A stretch of 64,000 nt of DNA from Minwuia thermotolerans (GCF_002924445.1 NZ_PIGG01000034.1:124001-188000); one strand, 5' to 3'; shown: positions 39,469 to 49,967, numbered from the stretch's first letter. The notes: generated from the letters alone by a model not told the origin. Program-made: numbers and translations.

Positions 39469-39690
39469 ATGCTGTGGAAGATATTGCTGCTTATCGCGAT
39501 CATCGTCGCCGTGCTCTACGGCTTCAAGATGATCTCCCGGGCCTCCGACGGACGCCAGCCGGCGGCGCGGAAGACGCGGAAGAAGGGGCGTGGAACCGAA
39601 TCGGACGGCCAGGCGGTCGATCTGGTGAAGTGCGGCAACTGCGGCGCCTTCACCGCGCCGGGCACGCCCTGCAGCAATTGCGGCCAGTAG
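39469..39690 (+). CDS. Small membrane-anchored zinc-ribbon protein
   Basis: 73 residues. An N-terminal membrane helix (LLLIAIIVAVLYGFKMI at residues 6-22) is followed by a strongly basic linker and a C-terminal CxxC...CxxC zinc ribbon (CGNCGAF and CSNCGQ). The family is known in alphaproteobacteria as a hypothetical protein; no function is established. It is divergent from dnaG and 46 bases upstream of an acyl-CoA dehydrogenase. The ATG 39469 is chosen because it starts the membrane helix; no strong ribosome site is visible. Confidence 0.7.
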   Translation: MLWKILLLIAIIVAVLYGFKMISRASDGRQPAARKTRKKGRGTESDGQAVDLVKCGNCGAFTAPGTPCSNCGQ

Positions 39691-39736
39691 CGCCGGCCAC
39701 GGCGACATTCAGCCTGATCAGGGGAGGATCCGGGCC

Positions 39737-40894
39737 ATGGAATTCGGTTTTACCGAGGAACAGCGCGCGTTCCGCGACACCGCCCGGCGCTTCGCCGCCG
39801 ACCGGCTCCAGCCGCGCTACCAGGCGCGCGAGGCCGAAGGCGGGTTCGAGGACGGCCTGCTGGAGGAAATGGGCGCGCTCGGCCTGCTCGGCGCCGATCT
39901 GCCGATGGAATATGGCGGCTCCGGCATCGACGGCGTCACGTCGGGCATGCTGATCGAGCAGATCGGCTGGGGCGATCTGTCGGTCTCCTATGCGCCGCTG
40001 CTGACCTCGCTGTTGGGCGACATCGTCGCCAGCCACGGCTCCGAGGCGATGAAGAACGCCTGCGTGCCCCGGCTCACCTCGGGCCAGGACCTGATCGCGC
40101 TCGGCCTGACCGAGCCGCGCGGCGGCTCCGACGCGGCCAATCTGGTCACCAAGGCGGAGCGCACGAATGCGGGCTACGTCCTGAACGGGGAGAAGACCTC
40201 GATATCCTGCGCCGCCCAGGCGAAGTGGATCATCGCCGTCGCCCGGACCGGCACGCCGGAGGACGGGGCGCGCGGCGTCACCGCCTTCCTGGTGCCGATG
40301 GACGCCCCCGGCGTCTCCACTTCCACATTCGAGGACGTGGGTTCGGTGGCGGTGGGCCGCGGCTCGGTCTTCTTCGACGATGTCCGGGTCAGCGACGAGC
40401 ACCGCCTGGGCGCCGAAGGTGCGGGGTTCCGCGAGGTGATGGCCGGCTTCGACTATTCGCGGGCGCTGATCGGCCTGCAGGTCATCGGCTGCGCGAAGGC
40501 CTCCCTGGAGGAGACCTGGGAATGGGTGCAGCAGCGCACCGCCTTCGGCCATCCGATCGCGAAATACCAGGGCGTCACCGAGCCGCTGGCCGTGGCCGAG
40601 ACCAAGCTCCGCGCCGCCGAACTGCTCTGCTACCAGACGCTGTGGCTGCGCGATCAGGGCCTGAAGCACACGGCCGAGGCAGCGATGTGCAAGTGGTTCG
40701 CCCCGCAGACCGCCTTCGAGACTGTGCACCAGTGCATCCTGCTGCACGGCCACATGGGCTACGCGAAGGACACCCCGCACCAGCAGCGCCTGCGCGACAT
40801 CATGGGCCTGCAGATCGGCGACGGCACGGCGCAGATCCAGAAGATGATCATCGCCCGCGAGAAGATCGGCAAGATCGCGGTACCCTACGCCTGA
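39737..40894 (+). CDS. Acyl-CoA dehydrogenase
   Basis: 385 residues. The N-terminal helical domain begins FTEEQRAFRDTARRFAADRL, the middle beta domain has ALGLTEPRGGSDAANL, and the C-terminal domain has the arginine and glutamine contacts RTAFGHPIAKYQGV. The C-terminal segment LQIGDGTAQIQKMIIAREKI is of the ACAD type, without the YEGT sequence of the short-chain enzymes. FAD-dependent alpha,beta-oxidation of an acyl-CoA is expected; chain length and stereochemistry are unknown. A GGGAGG site precedes the start and a terminator follows at 41060. Confidence 0.9.
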   Translation: MEFGFTEEQRAFRDTARRFAADRLQPRYQAREAEGGFEDGLLEEMGALGLLGADLPMEYGGSGIDGVTSGMLIEQIGWGDLSVSYAPLLTSLLGDIVASHGSEAMKNACVPRLTSGQDLIALGLTEPRGGSDAANLVTKAERTNAGYVLNGEKTSISCAAQAKWIIAVARTGTPEDGARGVTAFLVPMDAPGVSTSTFEDVGSVAVGRGSVFFDDVRVSDEHRLGAEGAGFREVMAGFDYSRALIGLQVIGCAKASLEETWEWVQQRTAFGHPIAKYQGVTEPLAVAETKLRAAELLCYQTLWLRDQGLKHTAEAAMCKWFAPQTAFETVHQCILLHGHMGYAKDTPHQQRLRDIMGLQIGDGTAQIQKMIIAREKIGKIAVPYA

Positions 40895-41059
40895 GGCGAT
40901 CCGGCTTCATGCGCCGTCATGGGCTGCCCGAATGAACCGGGCAGCGACGGCAAGCATGGGGGCGGAACCCCGTGGACTGGGTGTCTGTCGCATTCCGGAC
41001 CGGCCGGACGGACTATTCCCCGCGATTCGCCAGATTGGGCAAATGTCGGAAAGTCCGGG

Positions 41060-41101
41060 CCGCCCACCTGGCCGACCCTGCCATCCCCAGGTGGGCGGTT
41101 T
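41060..41101 (+). terminator. Rho-independent terminator after the acyl-CoA dehydrogenase gene
   Basis: A perfect 12-bp stem (41060-41071 with 41087-41098) and 15-base loop, followed by TTT. It stops four bases before the convergent luciferase-like gene's stop codon and may serve both. Confidence 0.8.
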
Positions 41102-41938
41102 CTACTCGATCAGTTTCGCGTACTTGTCCAGCAGTTCCAGCACCGCGTCGCGGCCCTCGTCGGGGACGTCGAACAGCACCCGGTCGATGCCGGCCTCGCG
41201 ACAGGATTCCAGCGCCGCCGCATCGGGCGGGGCGCGGAAGACGCTGACGGTGAAGTCCGAAGGCTTGCGGTCGTGTTCCTCGGCGATGCGCTTCAGTCGC
41301 GCCATGCCCTCGGCGGGCTCGAACTTCGGACCCGCGCGCGGGAACCAGCCGTCGCCCAGCTGCACGACGCGCTTGAGCGTGTGGTCGGTCTCGCCGCCGA
41401 ACAGGACCGGCGGGTGCGGACTCTGCGCCGGCTTCGGGCTGGAGATGACCGGATCGAAGTCCACGAACGGCCCGTGATACTGGGCGTGCTCCTCCGTCCA
41501 GAGCGCCTTGATGGCCTTGATCTTGTCCTCCATCACCTTGAAGCGGGTGTGGTACTCGACGCCGTGGTTCTCCATCTCCTCGGCGTTCCAGCCGGCCCCG
41601 AGAGCGAACTCGAAGCGGCCCCCTGAGAGCAGGTCCAGCGTCGCCGTCGCCTTGGCGGTGACGATCGGGTCGTGCTGGGGCAGCAGACAGATGCCGGTGC
41701 CGAGTCGCAGGGTCTCGGTCGCCGCCGCCGCGAAGCTCAGCCCGACGAAGGGATCGTAGGTGTGGTAATAGCGGTCCGGCAGATCGCCGCCGCCGGGGAA
41801 GGGCGTGCGCCGGCTGACCGGAATGTGCGTGTGCTCGCAGACGAACAGGCTTTCGAAGCCGCGGTCCTCCAGCGCCTTCGCCAGTTCCGCGATGTCGATG
41901 CCGTAGTGGGTCGGAAAGTGGAACGTCCCGAACTTCAT
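41102..41938 (-). CDS. Luciferase-like (LLM class) flavin-dependent oxidoreductase
   Basis: 278 residues. The TIM-barrel signature of the bacterial luciferase-like/F420-dependent family includes FPTHYGIDIAELAKALEDRGFESLFV at the N-terminus, TGICLLPQHDPIVTAKATATLD and the C-terminal SPHPPVLFGGE. It resembles the TIGR03619 subgroup. Such enzymes use FMN or F420 to oxidise a substrate; no F420 gene is seen here. It lies 22 bases downstream of the lysozyme-like gene on the same strand. Confidence 0.85.
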   Translation of the reverse strand: MKFGTFHFPTHYGIDIAELAKALEDRGFESLFVCEHTHIPVSRRTPFPGGGDLPDRYYHTYDPFVGLSFAAAATETLRLGTGICLLPQHDPIVTAKATATLDLLSGGRFEFALGAGWNAEEMENHGVEYHTRFKVMEDKIKAIKALWTEEHAQYHGPFVDFDPVISSPKPAQSPHPPVLFGGETDHTLKRVVQLGDGWFPRAGPKFEPAEGMARLKRIAEEHDRKPSDFTVSVFRAPPDAAALESCREAGIDRVLFDVPDEGRDAVLELLDKYAKLIE

Positions 41939-41960
41939 GACCTCGGTCCTCCCATGGATC

Positions 41961-42794
41961 TCATGCCTCTTGTCGTTGTTGCGCGAGGCCGCGTTCGAAC
42001 AGGTCCGCCTCGTCGTCGCGCCGCCGTCTCAGGCCCGCCAGCCCGGGCCAGAGCCGTTTCATCGATCTAATGCGCCGCGGGACGCGGGAAAGGGCGGCGC
42101 GGCCGCCATCGGACATCAGGTCGCGGATCTCCCGCATCTCCCGGCGGCTGTCGGTATCCTTCATGCTGGCGCCGCGATTGTACACCAGTGAGAACAGCGC
42201 GCCCCGGCAGAGGCCCGGCAACGCGTCGAAATTCGGGAAGGCGGCGCGCGCGCGGGCGACGAATTCCGGCGTGGAGCGCGCGCAGAAGACGCGCCAGGCG
42301 GCCCGCCACGGCACCTCGGCCCCGGCGACCAGGGCGGCCAGCTCCGGGCTGCCGCGGCGGCCTTCGACAGACTTCAGCAGGTCCACATGGTCGTTCCGGA
42401 TCAGCCCCCGGAAGGCCTCGGCCTCGTGGAAGCGCAGATCGTAGCCGACGCCGACGGTGATTCCCGATTCGCCCTCCGGCCAGACCGGACGCCGCAGCCT
42501 GCGTTCATAGTGCTCCCGGCTTGTGACCTCGTGGCGGACGACCAGGGCGAGGCAGGACGCCGGAATCTCGGGGGAGGGCGCCGGCCGGGCCGCCAGCCAG
42601 CGCCGCAGCGCCGCATCGGCGGCGCCGTTCGCCGGCTGGCGGGCGAGGCCCTGGGCGTAGATCACCGCCCGCTCCGTCGCCGGGCCGAAGTCGCCATCCT
42701 CGACGATGGCCGCGCCGACGCGGTTGAGCAAAGCCTGTAGCTCGCGCGCCGCCGCCGGCGTGGCCGCGCCGCGCCGAAGTTCCATGTCCGCCAT
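41961..42794 (-). CDS. Peptidoglycan-binding plus phage-type lysozyme-like protein
   Basis: 277 residues. The N-terminal 80 residues form a peptidoglycan-binding-1-like domain (ELQALLNRVGAAIVEDGDFG then ATERAVIYAQ). The C-terminal part resembles pesticin/T4-lysozyme-like muramidases: LVVRHEVTSREHYERRLR supplies a Glu, GITVGVGYDLRF the beta-hairpin, and FSLVYNRGASM the helical Asn-rich motif. No signal peptide is seen, as in phage endolysins. ATG 42794 is chosen (AAGGGG nine bases upstream). No other phage genes are near. Confidence 0.65.
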   Translation of the reverse strand: MADMELRRGAATPAAARELQALLNRVGAAIVEDGDFGPATERAVIYAQGLARQPANGAADAALRRWLAARPAPSPEIPASCLALVVRHEVTSREHYERRLRRPVWPEGESGITVGVGYDLRFHEAEAFRGLIRNDHVDLLKSVEGRRGSPELAALVAGAEVPWRAAWRVFCARSTPEFVARARAAFPNFDALPGLCRGALFSLVYNRGASMKDTDSRREMREIRDLMSDGGRAALSRVPRRIRSMKRLWPGLAGLRRRRDDEADLFERGLAQQRQEA

Positions 42795-42867
42795 GGTTCC
42801 GTTACCCCTTGCCGCCATCCCCTGATGGTAGCGGCCCGGGGGTTATCCGTTCCGGGGAAGAACCGCT

Positions 42868-43725
<858 letters not shown>

Positions 43726-43752
43726 TCGTTCCTCCCCTTCAGTGTGTCTCGT

Positions 43753-43823
43753 GCCCCGGGACTCGATCCCGGGGCCCGGTTCTGCATCGCATCCCTCTGG
43801 GTCCCGCGATCAAGTCGCGGGAC
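43753..43823. repeat. Dispersed palindromic repeat, subtype with CTCGA and TCAAG loops (copy B)
   Basis: Two perfect 9-bp hairpins: 43753-43761 with 43767-43775 (loop CTCGA), and 43801-43809 with 43815-43823 (loop TCAAG). The loop sequences match copy A at 27877 while the arms differ, so the fold is conserved. It lies between the ketosynthase stop and the SDR start. Confidence 0.75.
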
Positions 43824-43847
43824 GGGTGAGCGATCTGGATCGTTTCC

Positions 43848-45116
43848 TCAACTCCGGCTGATGACCACGGACGCGTTCTGGCCGCCGAAGCCGAAGGAAT
43901 TGATCTGGGCGACGTCGAAGTCGAGCTTCTTCGGCTTCCCAATCACCAGCTCGAACTCGGCCGCCGGGTCCGGCTCGTCCGTGTTCGACGTGTGGACGAA
44001 GACGCCGTCGGCCATGCCGCAGAGCAGCTCGATCAGCGCCATCCCGCCCGAGGACGCCCCGGAATGGCCGAAATGGCCTTTCGGCGCGGTCACGGGCAGC
44101 GGCGCGGATCGCCCCCGGCCGTGGACCCGGTTGATCGCCGCGATCTCGGCGGTGTCGCCTTTCGGCGTCGCCGTGGCGTGGGCGGCCAGGCCGCCGACGT
44201 CCGAAGGGCTCATGCCGGCCGATTGAATGGCCTTCTCCATCGCCTTCGCCTCCCACTGCCCGCTCGGGTCGGGGGAGGAGGGATGGAAGCTGTCCGACAG
44301 CGAGCCGTAGCCTCGGAAATAGCCCAGGATCTTCGCGCCGCGCGCCTTCGCGTGGCTTTCGCGCTCCAGCACGACGATGGACGAGCCCTCGCCGACGACG
44401 ATGCCCTGGCGCTTGACGTCGAAGGGCAGCATGACCCGGCGCGGGTCGTCGGAGGCGCCTTCCATGCCGTAGGCGCCGCCGGCGTAGTACATGGCCGGCA
44501 CGAAGTCCCCGTCGGGCTTGCCGCCGGCCGCGGAGATGCCGCCCTCGGTGCCGCCGGCGATCACGATGTCGGCCTCGCCGGCGCGGATCAGCCGCGCCGC
44601 CGTGCCCATGGCGTCCAGCGAACTGGCGCAGGCGGTGGTCACCGTCAGGTTGGGCCCGTGCAGGCGGTAGCGCAGCGAGATCTGGCCCGCCGCCATGTTG
44701 GCCCAGACCTGCAGCTGGGTCTTGCGCGGCACGGCCTCCGGCCCCTGGGTATCCAGCATGTACTGTGCCTTCTGGAAGGCGCGGACGCCGCCGCCCGACG
44801 TGCCGTGGACCACGCCCAGCCGTTCGGCGTCGTAGCCGCCATCGTGCAGCCCGGCCTGCTGCATGGCCTGCTGCGCGGCGGCCAGCGCGAACTGCGCGAA
44901 GAGGTCGCTGCCGTCGGCGATCTTCGCGTCCATCCAGTCCAGCGGATCGAAGTCCGTGACCGTGCCCCAGAACACCTTGCCGCCATCGCGCTCGGGATCG
45001 CACCAGGGCGCCAGGGCGATGCCGCTGCGGTCGGCGAGCATGCCCTGGTGGAACCTGTCGACCGAACTGCCCAGCGCCGAAACCACGCCCGTTCCGGTAA
45101 TCGCGATTGCGTCCAT
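43848..45116 (-). CDS. Beta-ketoacyl-ACP synthase family protein (FabF/KAS II-like)
   Basis: 422 residues. The thiolase-fold catalytic triad is present: Cys in TTACASSLDAMG, His in AAHATATPKGD and His in GHFGHSGASSGG. N-terminal AIAITGTGVVSALGSS and C-terminal NSFGFGGQNASVVIS are typical of FabF-type condensing enzymes. It elongates acyl-ACP with malonyl-ACP, but the absence of acpP, fabG or fabZ neighbours suggests a secondary or specialised role. Start ATG 45116 has GGAGGACAG upstream. Divergent from the LivK-type gene. Confidence 0.88.
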   Translation of the reverse strand: MDAIAITGTGVVSALGSSVDRFHQGMLADRSGIALAPWCDPERDGGKVFWGTVTDFDPLDWMDAKIADGSDLFAQFALAAAQQAMQQAGLHDGGYDAERLGVVHGTSGGGVRAFQKAQYMLDTQGPEAVPRKTQLQVWANMAAGQISLRYRLHGPNLTVTTACASSLDAMGTAARLIRAGEADIVIAGGTEGGISAAGGKPDGDFVPAMYYAGGAYGMEGASDDPRRVMLPFDVKRQGIVVGEGSSIVVLERESHAKARGAKILGYFRGYGSLSDSFHPSSPDPSGQWEAKAMEKAIQSAGMSPSDVGGLAAHATATPKGDTAEIAAINRVHGRGRSAPLPVTAPKGHFGHSGASSGGMALIELLCGMADGVFVHTSNTDEPDPAAEFELVIGKPKKLDFDVAQINSFGFGGQNASVVISRS

Positions 45117-45395
45117 GCAACTGTCCTCCCCGCGCGCATCATAACGCGAAGCCGGGGCGGCGCGAATGCGCATGTGTCCGGGCGGCGATGCACCGGCCTC
45201 GGGCATGACGAAGCTGCGGCGGTGCTTTCGACCCGGTCAAGTGACTGAACGAACTGGAAAAGCGCGCCGACAGTTTCCTTGCCCGGACGGAACCGTCCAG
45301 CGATCCTGCGGCTTTCCGCGCGCCGGTTCAGCGAATCTTAAAGGTTCCGCCTCCGTAATGTCGGCCACGACAATAAGCTACGGAGGAACCGCCAC
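45117..45395. other. Divergent intergenic region between ketosynthase and LivK genes
   Basis: About 280 bases without a supported gene. It should carry the divergent promoters; CGGAGGAACC at the right end is the ribosome site of the binding-protein gene. I see no clear -35/-10 pair or operator dyad. Confidence 0.5.
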
Positions 45396-46574
45396 ATGAA
45401 TTCGATCCACAAGGTCGTGAGGGGCGGCGCTGTCGCCGGCGCCCTGGCCGTATTCGCGGCCGGCCTGCCCCTTGCCGCCGCCGCGGAAGACGGCGTCGAA
45501 GCCGATCGCGTCGTCTTCGGCCAGTCGGCCGCCTTCGAGGGCCCGGCCCAGGCGCTCGGCCTCGGCATGCGTCTCGGCATCGAGGCCGCCTTTCACGAGG
45601 CGAACGAGGCCGGCGGCGTGCATGGCCGCCGCTTCGACCTGGTCAGCTATGACGACAGCTACGAGCCGGACAAGGCCATCGCCAACACCAACCGCCTGAT
45701 CGGCGAGGACAAGGTCTTCGCCCTGGTCGGCGAGGTGGGCACCCCGACCTCCAAGGCCGCGCAGCCCATCGCCACCGAAAACGCGGTGCCGTTCTTCGGC
45801 CCCTTCACCGGCGCCGGCTTCCTGCGCGCCCCGGAGAACCGCAACGTCATCAACGTCCGCGGCACCTACGACGCCGAGGCGGAGAAGTGGATCGCCTTCC
45901 TGACCGCCGAGAAGAAGGCCAGCCGCATCGCCATCCTCTATCAGGACGACAGCTTCGGCCGTGTCGGCCTGGCCGGTGTGACCAAGGCGCTGGAGCAGCG
46001 CGGCATGAAGCTGGTCGCCGAGGGCACCTACAAGCGCAACACCACGGCGGTGAAGTCGGCGCTGCTGCAGATCCGCAAGGGCGAGCCCGACGCCATCGTC
46101 ATGGTCGGCGCCTACAAGCCGATCGCCGAATTCGTCAAGCTGGCGAAGAAGACCCGCATGGACGTCCCGTTCGTGACCATCTCCTTCGTCGGTTCCAGCG
46201 CGCTGGCCAAGGAACTCGGCGATGACGGCCGCGGCGTCTATATCACCCAGGTGGTTCCCTTCCCCTGGAACACCGACATGCCGCTGGTCGCGCGCTATCA
46301 CCAGGCGCTCAAGGCCCGGGATCCCGGGGCCGAACCGGGCTTCGTCTCCTTCGAGGGCTACATCGTCGGCCGGCTGCTGGTCGCGGCGATGGAGAAGGCC
46401 GGTCCCGAACCGACCCGCGCGGGCCTGCTCGACGCCGTCTACGCCACCGGAAGCTTCGACCTGGACGGCGTCGCGCTGACCTTCGGCGAAGGCGACAACC
46501 AGGGCATGGACGAAATCTTCATGACCGTGATCGAGAGCGCCTCGAGTTTCACGGCCATCCACACCGGCTCCTGA
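45396..46574 (+). CDS. Periplasmic amino-acid/amide-type substrate-binding protein (LivK-like)
   Basis: 392 residues with a signal peptide (AGALAVFAAGLPLAAAAE). The LivK type I periplasmic fold is shown by VFGQSAAFEGPAQALGLGMRLG, FHEANEAGGVHGRRF, LVSYDDSYEPDKAI and the hinge region FFGPFTGAGFLRAPE. It binds a small ligand in the periplasm, often amino acids, amides or aromatic acids. No permease or ATPase genes (livHMGF) are close; instead a chemoreceptor gene starts 70 bases downstream. Confidence 0.9.
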   Translation: MNSIHKVVRGGAVAGALAVFAAGLPLAAAAEDGVEADRVVFGQSAAFEGPAQALGLGMRLGIEAAFHEANEAGGVHGRRFDLVSYDDSYEPDKAIANTNRLIGEDKVFALVGEVGTPTSKAAQPIATENAVPFFGPFTGAGFLRAPENRNVINVRGTYDAEAEKWIAFLTAEKKASRIAILYQDDSFGRVGLAGVTKALEQRGMKLVAEGTYKRNTTAVKSALLQIRKGEPDAIVMVGAYKPIAEFVKLAKKTRMDVPFVTISFVGSSALAKELGDDGRGVYITQVVPFPWNTDMPLVARYHQALKARDPGAEPGFVSFEGYIVGRLLVAAMEKAGPEPTRAGLLDAVYATGSFDLDGVALTFGEGDNQGMDEIFMTVIESASSFTAIHTGS

Positions 46575-46589
46575 CCGTGTCCCGCCGCC

Positions 46590-46612
46590 GGTCCCGCCCG
46601 CCGGGCGGGGCC
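46590..46612. terminator. GC-rich hairpin between the binding protein and chemoreceptor genes
   Basis: A 10-bp stem with one G-T pair (46590-46599 with 46603-46612) and a three-base loop, without a T tract. It may attenuate rather than end transcription. Confidence 0.45.
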
Positions 46613-46644
46613 GGCCCCGGGCCCCAGTACGAGGGGATTGAGCG

Positions 46645-49320
46645 ATGAACGCACCCGTTGATCATTCCAGCCTGAGCGAGGCGATGCTGCCCGGCGTCGG
46701 CAAGGCCGCCGGCGACGATGCGCGCCGCGGCTGGAAACGCATTCTCGGCATCCGGCACATGGGCGTCGGCGGCAAGCTTTACCTCGCCTTCGGCGCCATT
46801 GCGCTGATGACCGTGGCCGCCGGCACGCTGGCGGTGCTCTCCTTCCGGGAGGCCGACGACGCGCTGCAGCGTCTGACCCGCGTGTCCGTGCCGACCATCG
46901 TCGAGTCACAGCAACTCGCCCTGACCGGCGAGCGGATCTCCGCCGCCGCGCCGCGGCTCGCCGGTGTGGCGACGCCCGAAGCGCGCATGGAGGCGCGGGC
47001 GTTGCTGGACAGCGAGATGCAACGCCTCAACGACGGTATCGCCAGCATCGAAGGCATGCGGATCGAGGGCGTGGACCAGGTCCGCACCCTGGCGCAGGAT
47101 TTCTCCAGTCATCTGCAGACACTGGACGACGCGGTCGCCCGCCGCCTGGAACTTGGCGCGCAGAAGCAGGCCGGCGTCTCCCGCGCCGCGGCCATGCACG
47201 AAACACTGCTGGGGATTCTCGAACCGAAGGTGGAGGAAGCGCGCGCGCAACTCGACGTCGCCATCGGCGCGGCGACCGGGCGCAACCGCGAGGGCGTCGC
47301 CCATCTGATGGACACCGAGGTCGCCGCGCTTCACGCCGGCCTGCAGGTCAGCGTCTACGGCAAGGAGATCACCCTGATCTTCGCCGAGGCCGAACTGGTG
47401 GTGAAGCCGGAGGAGCTGCAGCCGCTGCGCGAACGCTACACTGCGGCCGCCCAATCGATGGCCCGCGCCCTGGAGCCCCTGCCCGCCAATGAGGAGAGCG
47501 AGGAACTGCGACGGCTTGCCGGCCTGATCGTCGGCCTGGGTTCCGAAGGCGGCTTCTTCGAGATCCGCAACGACGAACTGAACGCCTGGCGCATGAGCTC
47601 CGAGCAGATGGATCAGATCCGGGCGCGGCGCGAAGCCTTCGATGCCGAACTGGACAGCCTGCTCAAGGAGTTCGGCGCAGCCACGGCCGTCGTGGTCGAC
47701 AACGCCACCTTCAACCTGCTGATCGGCGGCGAGAACGTCGCCGACGAGACCGCGGCGACGATTTCGGACCTGGTCGACAATGATGTCGCGCGCATCCGCG
47801 GCCTGCTGAACGTGCAGAGCCACGCCAACCTGATCGGCGGCCTGCTGGCCGCAGCGGCGAACCAGCCGAACGCCGAAGCACTGGCGCCGATCGTCGAGCG
47901 CCTGGCCCGGGGCGAGGAAGACCTGGAAAGCGCCCTGTGGGACGTCTCCATCGACGACACCACGGCGATCGCGCCAGCGATCGAGGACATGCTGTCCATT
48001 CTCAAGGGCGCGACCGGCGTGCCGAAGCTGCGCATCGCGGAACTGGAAGCGGAGGCCGAAGTGGCCCAGGCGCTGGCCGACACCCGCGAATCCTCGGTGC
48101 GCATGGCGTCGTCTGTGGCGGCGATCGTCGATCAGGCGATCCGCTCCGGAGACGGCACCGCCCGCGCCGTCGAGCAGCAGATCGAACGCAACACCCTGGT
48201 GCTGGCCATCGTCTCCGCCATTGCCGTCGCCGCGGCGGTGCTGATCGGCTGGCTGTTCGTCGGCCGGATCATCGTCCGTAGCCTGAAGGCCCTGGCTGGC
48301 GCCATGGGCCGGCTTACGGAGGGCGAGCTGGAGACGGATATTCCGGCGACGAAGCAGCATGACGAGATCGGCCGCATGGCCCGCGCCGTCGAGGTGTTCA
48401 AGCTGAACGCCCGGGAGATGCGGCGACTCGAGGCCGAGAAGGTAGAGAATGAACGCCGCGCCACCGAGGAGAAGCGAAAGGCCATGCACGACCTGGCCGA
48501 CGGCTTCGAATCGGGCGTCATCGGTGTGGTCGACAGCGTCGCCGGCGCCGCCGGGGACATGCGTTCGACGGCGCAGGAAATGTCGGGCATGGCGGAATCC
48601 GCCAGCGGCCAGGCGCAGGAAGTGGCCGATGCGGCCCGGGCGACGACCGAGCACGTGCAGTCGGTCTCGGCGGCGGCCGAGCAGCTTGCGGCGGCGGTCA
48701 ACGAGGTGGGCGAGAAGGTCAGCCAGGCGGCGAGCGCGGCCGAGCAGGCCGCGGCGCAGACCGAGCGCACCGACGAGACCATGTCGTCGCTGTCGCTGAC
48801 GGCGGCCGAGATCGGCTCGATCGTGGAGCTGATCAGCGACATCGCCGAACAGACCAACCTGCTGGCGCTGAACGCGACCATCGAGGCCAGCCGGGCGGGC
48901 GACGCCGGGCGGGGCTTCGCGGTGGTGGCCACCGAGGTGAAGAACCTGGCCGACCAGACGGCGGAGGCGACGATCGACATCCGCCGCAAGGTCGACAACA
49001 TCCGCGACGCCTCGAACAACTCGGTCGACGCGATCAAGGAGATCAAGACCCGGATCCAGGAGCTGCACACGACCAACACGGTGGTGGCGTCGGCTGTGGA
49101 GGAGCAGATCGCCTCGATCAACGAGATCTCGCGCAGCACCCGCCAGGCGGCGGAGAGCACGCGCTCGGTCTCGGAAGCGATCGAGCAGCTCTCCCAGGCC
49201 TCCAGCCAGACCGGCAGCGCAGCGACGCTGGTGCTGGACCGCTCCGGTTCGCTCAACGCCTCCTCGGGCGAGCTCAAACAGGTGGTCTCGCGTTTTCTGG
49301 AGGGCGTCCGCGCCGCCTGA
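46645..49320 (+). CDS. Methyl-accepting chemotaxis protein with large periplasmic domain
   Basis: 891 residues. Membrane helix 1 is at about residues 46-68 and helix 2 at about 518-540, leaving a periplasmic domain of roughly 450 residues, much larger than usual four-helix sensors and probably containing repeated helical bundles. HAMP follows ([16 protein letters not shown]). The signalling hairpin tip is [24 protein letters not shown] near residue 735, split by the domain's conserved Glu. No C-terminal CheR-binding pentapeptide is visible. The upstream LivK-like protein may be its ligand-bound partner. Confidence 0.92.
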   Translation: MNAPVDHSSLSEAMLPGVGKAAGDDARRGWKRILGIRHMGVGGKLYLAFGAIALMTVAAGTLAVLSFREADDALQRLTRVSVPTIVESQQLALTGERISAAAPRLAGVATPEARMEARALLDSEMQRLNDGIASIEGMRIEGVDQVRTLAQDFSSHLQTLDDAVARRLELGAQKQAGVSRAAAMHETLLGILEPKVEEARAQLDVAIGAATGRNREGVAHLMDTEVAALHAGLQVSVYGKEITLIFAEAELVVKPEELQPLRERYTAAAQSMARALEPLPANEESEELRRLAGLIVGLGSEGGFFEIRNDELNAWRMSSEQMDQIRARREAFDAELDSLLKEFGAATAVVVDNATFNLLIGGENVADETAATISDLVDNDVARIRGLLNVQSHANLIGGLLAAAANQPNAEALAPIVERLARGEEDLESALWDVSIDDTTAIAPAIEDMLSILKGATGVPKLRIAELEAEAEVAQALADTRESSVRMASSVAAIVDQAIRSGDGTARAVEQQIERNTLVLAIVSAIAVAAAVLIGWLFVGRIIVRSLKALAGAMGRLTEGELETDIPATKQHDEIGRMARAVEVFKLNAREMRRLEAEKVENERRATEEKRKAMHDLADGFESGVIGVVDSVAGAAGDMRSTAQEMSGMAESASGQAQEVADAARATTEHVQSVSAAAEQLAAAVNEVGEKVSQAASAAEQAAAQTERTDETMSSLSLTAAEIGSIVELISDIAEQTNLLALNATIEASRAGDAGRGFAVVATEVKNLADQTAEATIDIRRKVDNIRDASNNSVDAIKEIKTRIQELHTTNTVVASAVEEQIASINEISRSTRQAAESTRSVSEAIEQLSQASSQTGSAATLVLDRSGSLNASSGELKQVVSRFLEGVRAA

Positions 49321-49389
49321 GCCGCCACTGGCCTTCGCGGGCCGCACCTGTCACCATCGGGGCTTCCTTCAGCCAGAGGGAGGCCCCGA

Positions 49390-49956
49390 ATGGCCTTGAC
49401 CGAAACCCCTGCAGGTGAACTCGGCTGGACGGCAGCGGACTTCAGCCTGCCCGAACCCGGCGGCGAGACCCGCTCGCTCGCCGATCTGAAAGGCGAGAAC
49501 GGCACCGTCATCGCCTTCATCTGCAATCACTGCCCCTATGTGAAGGCGGTGGCCGAGGATCTGGCGGCGGACGCGCGCGAACTGGAACGCGCAGGCGTCG
49601 CCACGGTCGGCATCATGCCCAACGACTACCGCGCCTATCCCGACGACGCGCCGGAGAAGATGGCCGCCTTCGCCGCGCAGCACGGCTTCGACTTCCCCTA
49701 TCTGATCGACGAGAGCCAGGAAGTCGCTAAGGCCTATCGCGCCGTCTGCACGCCCGACCTGTTCGGCTTCGACCGCGACCTGAAGCTGGTCTACCGCGGC
49801 CGGCTGGCCGAAGGGGGGATCACGCCGAAGCCGGGTGCGGTGCGCGATCTGGTCGAGGCCATGAAGGCCGTCGCTGCGGGCGGCGAGGCGCCGGCGGACC
49901 AGGTCCCCTCCATGGGCTGCTCCATCAAGTGGAAACCCGGCAACGCACCGGACTGA
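49390..49956 (+). CDS. Thioredoxin-like/peroxiredoxin-family redoxin
   Basis: 188 residues. The active-site motif is ICNHCPYVKAV, with further conserved RAVCTPDLFGFD and the C-terminal MGCSIKWKPGN, a hallmark of this AhpC/TSA-type redoxin family. It acts as a cytoplasmic thiol oxidoreductase; the partner is unknown. A good ribosome site is not obvious (GGGAGGCCCCGA upstream). It stands alone before a dispersed repeat. Confidence 0.85.
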   Translation: MALTETPAGELGWTAADFSLPEPGGETRSLADLKGENGTVIAFICNHCPYVKAVAEDLAADARELERAGVATVGIMPNDYRAYPDDAPEKMAAFAAQHGFDFPYLIDESQEVAKAYRAVCTPDLFGFDRDLKLVYRGRLAEGGITPKPGAVRDLVEAMKAVAAGGEAPADQVPSMGCSIKWKPGNAPD

Positions 49957-49967
49957 CGCGTCGTACG

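Noticed and set aside
41961-42794. A prophage remnant around the lysozyme-like gene
   Set aside because: Neighbours are ordinary metabolic genes with the same base composition; no integrase, capsid or attachment repeats.
46906-49347. An 813-codon minus-strand frame opposite the chemoreceptor gene
   Set aside because: It mirrors the repetitive coiled-coil codons of the chemoreceptor, which is certain.
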